Positions 10,501 to 15,321 of a DNA stretch of 15,321 bases are shown here, piece after piece. How positions within the stretch are numbered: the first letter of the stretch is position 1; each line of letters opens with the position of its first letter. The notes beneath the pieces are model-generated. The model did no database searches, had not been told where the DNA came from, and worked only from the letters and a program-made list of their open reading frames with translations. This DNA is from Chloromonas sp. AAM2. Lineage: Eukaryota > Chlorophyta > Chlorophyceae > Chlamydomonadales > Chlamydomonadaceae. The stretch covers positions 1 to 15,321 of the forward strand of contig QAXH01002526.1 in the NCBI GenBank assembly GCA_004335635.1, in the 5' to 3' direction. The position numbers were made by a program, and so were the translations under genes.

Positions 10501-10953
10501 CGCACACACCCATATATTGTTGTAGATACAGTGCGGGGAAAAAAGTAACAAAAATGCAAAGAAACCGATTCAGGCACCGGTAATACGTTGGTTTGATGAT
10601 CAAGCGTTTTCTAGAAACCATCCCCTGGTCTTGCTGTCCACCAGGTGTTGTCCCGGGAGCTGCGGCTGGCGGGGGCGGGGGCGGGCGGGGCCGAGCGGCG
10701 CATCAGCGTGCCTCAGGACCGGTTCGCACCCTATCGGGTGTCGCATGTCCTGGAACTGGCTCAGGTACAGGTCACAGGTCATTCAGTCATACAGTTGCGC
10801 TGTGATTGATGCAACTGTTTTTTCAAAGAACAAACACAGGTTAACTGATGTAATTTTCTGTTTATATGGGATGTACAAGAAGGTTGTATTCGTAGCAGTC
10901 ACTGCGTCAGAGGCTATCCTGATGATGTTACAGCAGGGCAAAAGCGGAAGAAA

Positions 10954-11006
<53 letters not shown>

Positions 11007-13871
11007 GAAGCAAGAAAGAAAGAAAGAAAGCAAGAAAGAAAGAAAGAAAGAAAGAAAGAAGGATATGTAAAGAGGCCAAGCAATTGAGCCCAACCTCCAG
11101 GAGCCTCTATTAACCTCAGTTAAGCTCAGCTGGTGTTCACAGTGGGTTAGCATGTGAAGCGCATGGCAGGGCTCCTGGTATGACAGCAAGGTGACTGGGT
11201 GCCAGAAGGAACGTCTATGTGGAAAGCATAGAACATGGCTGGTGCTCACATGGCGTGCATGTTGCGAGCATAGAACTGCTAACTAGTGTATCTGAAGTTG
11301 GACTAAACCGCACAGAGTGTGGATGTGGTGTACGCGCCAGTGTGCATCTGGCCTGCATTGCGCAGGTTGTGGTGCCTTATGCTGCTTGCTTCTGCTATTC
11401 TGCTATTCTGCATGATTTGTTTTCACAGCTTGCTGGAGCCGCAACATCCAAACACTCTGCTGTCCTGGAAAACAAGACCCAAACACACATGCATGTGAGG
11501 GTGACGCCTGTTGCGCCCATGTAGTAGTTGTGTACTAGCTGTAGTAGTTAGGTTGTGTACATGTACACGTATGTTGTATGTGTGTGTATGTGTGTGCTGT
11601 TTGCATGTGAATCTGGCGGCAGTTGGTCCAGTTTGTGAGCGGCAGCGGGCGGTCCGTGGGGCTCATCCTCGGGGGCGACCTCAACACCAAGCCTTTTTTC
11701 CTGGAGATGGCACTGCTCAGGTCAGAGCCTTGCGATAGAGCCGAGCACTTGACAGAGCTTTTCGTTAGGTTCGCACTGAGGTGGAGACGTGATTTTTTGT
11801 TTTGATTAAAGCCAACGCCATTACTTACACATCATGTGAAAACTAGCCCTCTACCTCAGTGCAAAACCTGTTTGCCAGTGCGCCATAGATACCCTATCTA
11901 TGAACAGGGAGTGATGGGCATGCGGTCAGAGCCAAGGATAGGCACGCCGGCCCGCAGCCTCGAGCAATATACACAGTTGACGGGGATGAAGCTGCAACTT
12001 GTTTACTGTTGTACACTGTTTACTGTACACAATCAATTTACGCCCCCTTATAATACTTGCTCATCCTCTACTGGTCTGAGGCGCTTGCCACAATACATAC
12101 TGACTTCACATGCTCATTTGAGGCTGTTTGTAGATTCTTTGTCACTTGGCACACCATTTCAGCCATGCCGTGTGATGTGTGAGTGAGTAAGTGAGTGAGT
12201 GTCTTGTTGCGCCTGTATCGTTTGACAAGTCGGACAGAAGATGGCTCAAGTATCCGATATCATCACACTCGCGTTGTAAGGGACTGCTGGTGCAAAGTTC
12301 AAATTTTGTGATGATTGCGTGCAGGTGCTTGCTGCCTGAGCTGGTGGACAGCTGGACGCACGTGCATGGGGTGGCCACAGAGGGGCCGGAGGCGGGGCAC
12401 ACATGCAGGGCGGCGGAGTGCACCTACCGGAGCACCAGGCAGGTAAGCGGGTACATGAGTTTCCAATTCGGAACCCAAATTGTCTTCCAACAATGTGTAG
12501 TGACCGCACCCTAAGGGTTATCAGGGTTGCGATTTTATGACGGGTGCAGTCACCATACGGGCGCAGCATGCAAGTAGAATAGTCGAACAGCTGAATAGAC
12601 CAGGTTACAGGGCAAACAAGCTCGGGCAAACTGGGTCAGTTTGGGCGTAGGGATGCAGGATTGAAAGCGGTTGGCAGGGCAGCCTTACAACGCTCCGAGG
12701 TGGACGACCAGTAGGTGGATGATTTCAGGCGTTGTTGAAGAACCCCGGCAACCGCCACAGCAGATTGCCTGGTCTGGAATATTTGACGTTGCGGCGCCGG
12801 CTTTACAGATTCCTGAGCGAATAGACTACGTTCTGGCGGCGGGCTTCGCTCCAACGGCCGCCCGTGTCACCTTGCAGCGCACGTCAGTCGGTTGCAGTTA
12901 CAGCGACCATCTTGCTGTCCAGGTGAGAGCATGCATGAGACGGCTCAGTGGCAGCGGCTTGCTTCCAGAGCTGCACGTAGTTGATCACATGGTCAGGAGA
13001 CCTTGCATGGACGCAAAGAAGCCGGTAAGGTGCTCAAAACGCAAGCCATGCAATCAAATATTACAAGCCTGGAGAGAGTAGCAAGAATGATGGGAGTTGC
13101 TTGTGTGCGCGTTCCCAGGTGGAGCTGCGACCGCTGGCCACGAGCGACAACGGCACGCCAACCAGATCACCTTTGCCGCGGCATGTGTGCGACTTCCTTG
13201 AAGGCGTATCAACAGGGCGATACCCATGGCCTTTGCCGTCTGAGTGTGGGGATGGCACATCGGGAAAACCGGCCAGTCGCGGAAAGACCGAGGCGGGCGA
13301 TGCGCAGCAAGCGTCCTTGGACTTTGCCGAGGCGCTTGTGCAAGTGGTGGGGTGTTGCATGCTCCTCCTGACCAAGGGCGTCGCCATCAACTCCAGGCAT
13401 GCAAGAGAGGTGCGATGTATTGTGGCTTGCGTCGAATTTGCGTTCGACGTCAACTACTCGCTCTCTCAGTGAAGCCTATCCCGTGCAGAGTCACCAGCAA
13501 GCGGTGCATCTCCGCGAGCTGATATTCAGTACACGTTTGCATTGCTGTTGCAGAGGTTACTGTGGGCGGCTGTGTGCATCGCATCGGCCCTGTTCTTGGT
13601 GGCTGCAACCGCTTGGTCCGGGCGCCGCGCTTGCTGCGATCAGAAAGGCCAGCATGGCGCTCAGGAAACATTTCACCTTTTCATTTCACCAAATCCGTTG
13701 CGTTCTCCGGGGCTGTGCATGTTCGTAGCCGCTGTTCTCTCTGCTGTGGGAATGCTGCTGGGTTTGATGGGCGGTGTGGCTGACCACAATCAGGCGCGTG
13801 CACTCCAACAGAGCATCAGTCATTTGCAATTGCTGGGAAAAACGGCAGAACAGCACTTGAGAGCCCATTAG
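7554..13871 (+). CDS. SMPD2: Neutral sphingomyelinase (SMPD2/ISC1-type phospholipase C), 10 exons
   Basis: Membrane-bound Mg-dependent phosphodiesterase of the endonuclease/exonuclease/phosphatase fold that should release ceramide from a phosphosphingolipid. Exons: 7554-7688, 7948-8084, 8981-9069, 9752-9834, 10645-10764, 11623-11720, 12325-12442, 12809-12922, 13119-13409, 13554-13871. Phase is kept throughout, giving 500 aa (human SMPD2 is 423). Motifs in order: LTLNAWG (N17), LLQEVW (metal ligand E52), FRSGIFGSGL, LSRHPI, HCGDFFAGKGVGWV, YNTHVHANY (H140, H142), FAPYRVSHVLELAQ, GGDLN (D207, N209), ERIDYV, GCSYSDH (D293, catalytic H294). E52, N209 and H294 correspond to E49, N180 and H272 of human SMPD2. 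Two hydrophobic helices lie at about 397-416 and 449-471, with an amphipathic tail after them, as in SMPD2. The ATG is the first after an in-frame TAG. Introns 2 and 3 appear to be GC-AG. The natural substrate in an alga is unknown and may be an inositol phosphosphingolipid. Confidence 0.92.
8085..8980 (+). other. Intron 2 of the sphingomyelinase gene, GC-AG type, with foldback element
   Basis: An 896-base intron with donor AG|GCAAGC and acceptor GCATGCAG. Splicing joins LS-R-HPIVAAGF without gap, as in the family (FSKHPI in human SMPD2). A GT donor 18 bases downstream (CCG|GTGTTG) is also in phase but would insert QAFVR-type residues into the motif. Retention of the intron reaches an in-frame TAG around 8113. 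The palindromic element at 8702-8866 lies inside. Confidence 0.75.
8702..8866. mobile_element. 165-base imperfect palindrome (foldback/MITE-like element)
   Basis: The sequence from GTTAC (8702) to GTAAC (8866) is almost symmetric about position 8784. The outer arms are roughly 8702-8770 and 8798-8866, and the inner stem is CAGTTG (8771) with CAACTG (8792). As a result both strands encode nearly the same conceptual peptide, with AVCR, CLRVC, TTHV and SQTRRH shared between opposite strands. Flanks share a GCCC-like stretch (GCCCTTT before, GCCCCT after) that could be a degraded target duplication. No transposase is present, so a non-autonomous element is the likeliest reading. Confidence 0.75.
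9115..9165. repeat. TATAATAG short repeats
   Basis: Three copies of TATAATAG, two of them preceded by CTG, lie within about 50 bases in intron 3 of the sphingomyelinase gene. They resemble a promoter box only by chance; this is a eukaryotic intron. Confidence 0.7.
9670..9707. repeat. (ATTG)n microsatellite
   Basis: Tandem GATT/ATTG tetranucleotides with two ATTA interruptions, about 45 bases upstream of the exon 4 acceptor of the sphingomyelinase gene. Confidence 0.9.
9835..10644 (+). other. Intron 4 of the sphingomyelinase gene
   Basis: An 810-base GT-AG intron (donor AAG|GTGACG, acceptor TCCACCAG) joining HANYSHK to VLSREL in phase 0. I see no embedded gene or notable repeat. Confidence 0.85.
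10765..11622 (+). other. Intron 5 of the sphingomyelinase gene with purine tract
   Basis: An 858-base GT-AG intron (donor CAG|GTACAG, acceptor GGCGGCAG) joining VLELAQ to LVQFV. It carries the GAAA tract at 10946-11063 and a TG-rich stretch near 11575-11600 before the acceptor. Open frames across the GAAA tract (Lys/Glu/Arg on one strand, Phe/Leu/Ser on the other) are repeat artefacts. Confidence 0.85.
10946..11063. repeat. (GAAA)n polypurine microsatellite, about 118 bases
   Basis: Almost pure AGAA/GAAA tetranucleotide array on the plus strand with a few GGAA units and two AAGC interruptions. Long mirror-symmetric purine runs of this type can form triplex DNA and are typically length-variable. 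Confidence 0.95.
11721..12324 (+). other. Intron 6 of the sphingomyelinase gene
   Basis: A 604-base GT-AG intron (donor CTCAG|GTCAGA, acceptor GCGTGCAG) that restores a split Arg codon between MALL and CLLPEL. It contains a GTGA-type repeat near 12178-12201 and no visible gene. Confidence 0.82.
12178..12201. repeat. (GTGA)n short microsatellite
   Basis: GTGAGTGAGTAAGTGAGTGAG-type array in intron 6 of the sphingomyelinase gene. It contains several donor-like GTGAGT strings that could act as decoy splice sites. Confidence 0.85.
12443..12808 (+). other. Intron 7 of the sphingomyelinase gene
   Basis: A 366-base GT-AG intron (donor CAG|GTAAGC, acceptor CTTTACAG). Splicing joins the exon ending in TYRSTRQ to IPERIDYV in phase 0. 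No repeat or gene was recognised in it. Confidence 0.85.
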
Positions 13872-14169
13872 AAGGAACAAAGACACGCCAACTGACACGC
13901 TTTGGTGGCCGTGATGATCACCGCTTTCATACACGTTGCAGGCCACTCCGGTACAGTGCACTCAAGATTGTATAGTCATGTCTGCTTGAATTACCATGTG
14001 TTCAGGCGTAATCTGTGTCAGAGGAGTGATGTATTGATCACCACGGACGGGAAACTTGAGAAACGAGTCCATGCGGGCCAGTGCACAGCCCTTTTAAAAG
14101 GGATCACTTCTGTCATTCTTGACCCTGGGCCTTTCTTGTGTGTTCCCTTTTGACCAGTCGACCCGTTTG
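13872..14169. other. Convergent 3' region between two genes
   Basis: This lies between the TAG of the sphingomyelinase and the TGA of the small minus-strand gene and should hold both 3' UTRs. No TGTAA poly(A) signal is visible on the plus strand. A plus-strand frame at 13902-14153 has no recognisable features. TTTTAAAA near 14092 is a short palindrome. Confidence 0.45.
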
Positions 14170-14763
14170 TCAGATCTCGTCCACCAGCAAGAACACTTGT
14201 ATGCCTGCAGCGTGACATGAGTGAGGAAACACAAGGAGCAGAAAATGAGAGGGTTGGTCAGGGCTACCCAGCCCGTCTGTTGCATGGCTTGCTAGCGTTC
14301 GCGCTTGGTGCATGTGGGCCGCCCTGATATGTGCTATGCGTGCATGTGATGTGTACATATGCACAGATTCAGTTGTCAAGCGCATGCTGAATGTGTGCAG
14401 TCAAGAGACGCAGTTGTCGCATGTCGCATGACAGCAGTACTCAACCTCACCCGGCAGCCTGCTACACATCCCAACATATGCCCTTCCATGCCTCGCCTAC
14501 CTTCATCTGCCCAGGCCTCCACAACACCAATCTCGCTTTGCTCAGCAGCAGCCAGCGCGTCGCTCAAAATCACATCTTCCAGTGCACACGTCAAGTCATC
14601 AGGCAGGACGGGGTCGATAGCCTGCGTCAAGACTTCTTCCCCGGACTCCCTCCTCATCATTGCAGCCATGAGCGTTGAATCGTGGTCAGCCTTGTTGCCA
14701 GCCAGCAAGAACGCCAACTCCATTCCCATGCCGCTCAGCTGCTCGGCTCCCTTACTCAATTCG
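14170..14763 (-). CDS. Small unrecognised two-exon protein
   Basis: Minus-strand exons 14763-14501 and 14204-14170. The first runs from acceptor-like TTTGCGCAG to donor GATGAAG|GTAGGC. The second starts after CACGCTGCAG and ends at TGA. Splicing completes a Gly codon to give AWADE-G-IQVFLLVDEI at the C-terminus. If translation starts at ATG 14729 the product is 87 aa; the acceptor-like site at 14764 suggests there may instead be an upstream exon, for which no convincing candidate was found. The protein is acidic and helix-prone, with a Met-rich stretch (LMAAMMRRES) and LEDVILSDALAAAEQSEIG. I do not recognise the family. The coding call rests on composition and splice phase only. Confidence 0.5.
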
Positions 14764-14911
14764 CTGCGCAAACAACTCAAATACAATAATAATTTAGTAG
14801 ATTATTGAACATATCATGCCACAGTCCTGACACAGGTCAATCATACATATATACATATGAGACGAGGATCATATCATACTACAGTTGTCACAGGTGTTGC
14901 CACCCGAGAGG
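14764..14911. promoter_or_regulatory. AT-rich spacer, possible bidirectional promoter
   Basis: This stretch lies between the minus-strand small gene and the plus-strand start at 14912 and is clearly more AT-rich than its surroundings (AATAATAATTTAG near 14787). A TATA-like CATATATACATATG at 14846-14859 lies about 55-65 bases before the plus-strand ATG. Part of it could instead be intron of the minus-strand gene. Confidence 0.4.
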
Positions 14912-15321
14912 ATGGCGTCAATCAAGGTGCACTCAGTGTTGTTCCACCAAGCCGACGACATCATACGGCATGGACATCCTCGCAATGTTGATGCTGAAGG
15001 GTGCGAGTCAGCACATGCATTCACGTGTACATGTGCACTCATACATCGCAGCCACGAGCATCACACGTGTCAATGCAGACGGAACTGTGCATGGTACATG
15101 TGCTGACACGTGTACATCGGTTTGCTTGCAGATTTGAGAACGCTCACAAGGAGGTGAAGGCGGCGTACAAACGCACCAACAAGCAGAAGGCGAACGAGAG
15201 ATATGTCCGGCAATGCATTGATTTACATCAGGTGAGCGGGGCACTGTGTCAAGGCATGCGCAGGCGCGGGGTACTGTATCAAGGCATGCAACTGAAGGCG
15301 ATGCAAACATTGCAATTGTGG
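14912..15321 (+). CDS. 5' part of an unrecognised plus-strand gene (runs off window)
   Basis: Two exons are visible: 14912-15000 and 15132-15231. The first starts MASIKVHSVLFHQADDII, with an in-frame TGA upstream, a favourable start context (GAGAGGATGGCG) and donor AAGG|GTGCGA. The second begins after TTGCTTGCAG, completes a Gly codon and ends with QCIDLHQ at a strong donor CAG|GTGAGC. Exon 2 is a basic, probably helical or coiled-coil stretch (HKEVKAAYKRTNKQKANERY). The rest of the window is the next intron. An acceptor-like TCACAG at 14893 means 14912 might not be the true start. No family was recognised. Confidence 0.6.
15237..15296. repeat. 30-base imperfect tandem duplication
   Basis: Two adjacent 30-base units start CGGGGCACTGTGTCAAGG (15237) and CGGGGTACTGTATCAAGG (15267), with ATGC following in both. 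They sit immediately after the GTGAGC donor of the unrecognised plus-strand gene. Confidence 0.85.

Noticed and set aside
10783..11249. Open frames across the GAAA tract giving Lys/Glu/Arg-rich or Phe/Leu/Ser-rich proteins
   Set aside because: They are conceptual translations of a tetranucleotide repeat inside intron 5 of the sphingomyelinase; all three frames are open for that reason alone.
14359..14808. Plus-strand 149-residue frame opposite the small minus-strand gene
   Set aside because: Composition is Ser/Thr-rich shadow-like, whereas the opposite strand has balanced acidic and hydrophobic composition and phase-consistent splice sites.
14900..15000. Minus-strand frame with an MMSSAWWNN-type start as first exon of the small gene
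   Set aside because: The available donors give phase 1, but the acceptor at 14764 needs phase 2; the plus-strand exon here splices in phase to 15132.
1..15321. CRISPR array, phage or bacterial defence system
   Set aside because: No spaced direct repeats, no intron-free gene clusters and no ribosome-binding-site pattern; the genes are clearly spliced nuclear genes.

Overview
This looks like nuclear DNA from a green alga, most likely a chlorophycean/volvocine-type flagellate. The grounds are very intron-rich genes with short exons, most acceptors reading TGCAG or CCAG, canonical G|GTGAG donors, many CA/ACTC/GAAA/CATGCA simple repeats, and proteins padded with Ala/Gly/Ser/Pro tracts. The organism assignment is inference. 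No bacterial operon, phage, CRISPR or tRNA signal was seen. All gene models were built by hand from ORFs, splice consensus, phase bookkeeping and remembered family motifs; there is no transcript evidence.

Layout. (1) 427-7173, minus strand: a 12- or 13-exon gene for a PTPDC1-like protein tyrosine phosphatase. It has the CX5R loop, an upstream general-acid Asp, a conserved middle block, a long low-complexity linker and a conserved C-terminal helical block; every exon junction keeps phase. (2) 7174-7553: an intergenic stretch of about 380 bases between two divergent start codons, probably a shared promoter. (3) 7554-13871, plus strand: a 10-exon gene for an SMPD2-type neutral sphingomyelinase/phospholipase C with all catalytic motifs and two C-terminal membrane helices. 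Two of its nine introns, those flanking exon 3, appear to start with GC instead of GT. Its introns hold a 165-base palindromic element, a 118-base GAAA purine tract and several microsatellites. (4) 13872-14169: presumed 3' flanking DNA. (5) 14170-14763, minus strand: a small two-exon coding region of unknown family. (6) 14764-14911: an AT-rich spacer with a TATA-like stretch. (7) 14912 to the window end, plus strand: the first two exons of an unrecognised gene that runs out of the window.

How the genes relate: the phosphatase and the sphingomyelinase are head to head and may be co-regulated. Vertebrate PTPDC1 has been linked to cilia and SMPD2-type enzymes release ceramide from membrane sphingolipids, but a shared pathway is not shown by the sequence. 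No genuinely new multi-gene system is evident. The most unusual features are the pair of GC-AG introns and the intronic foldback element.
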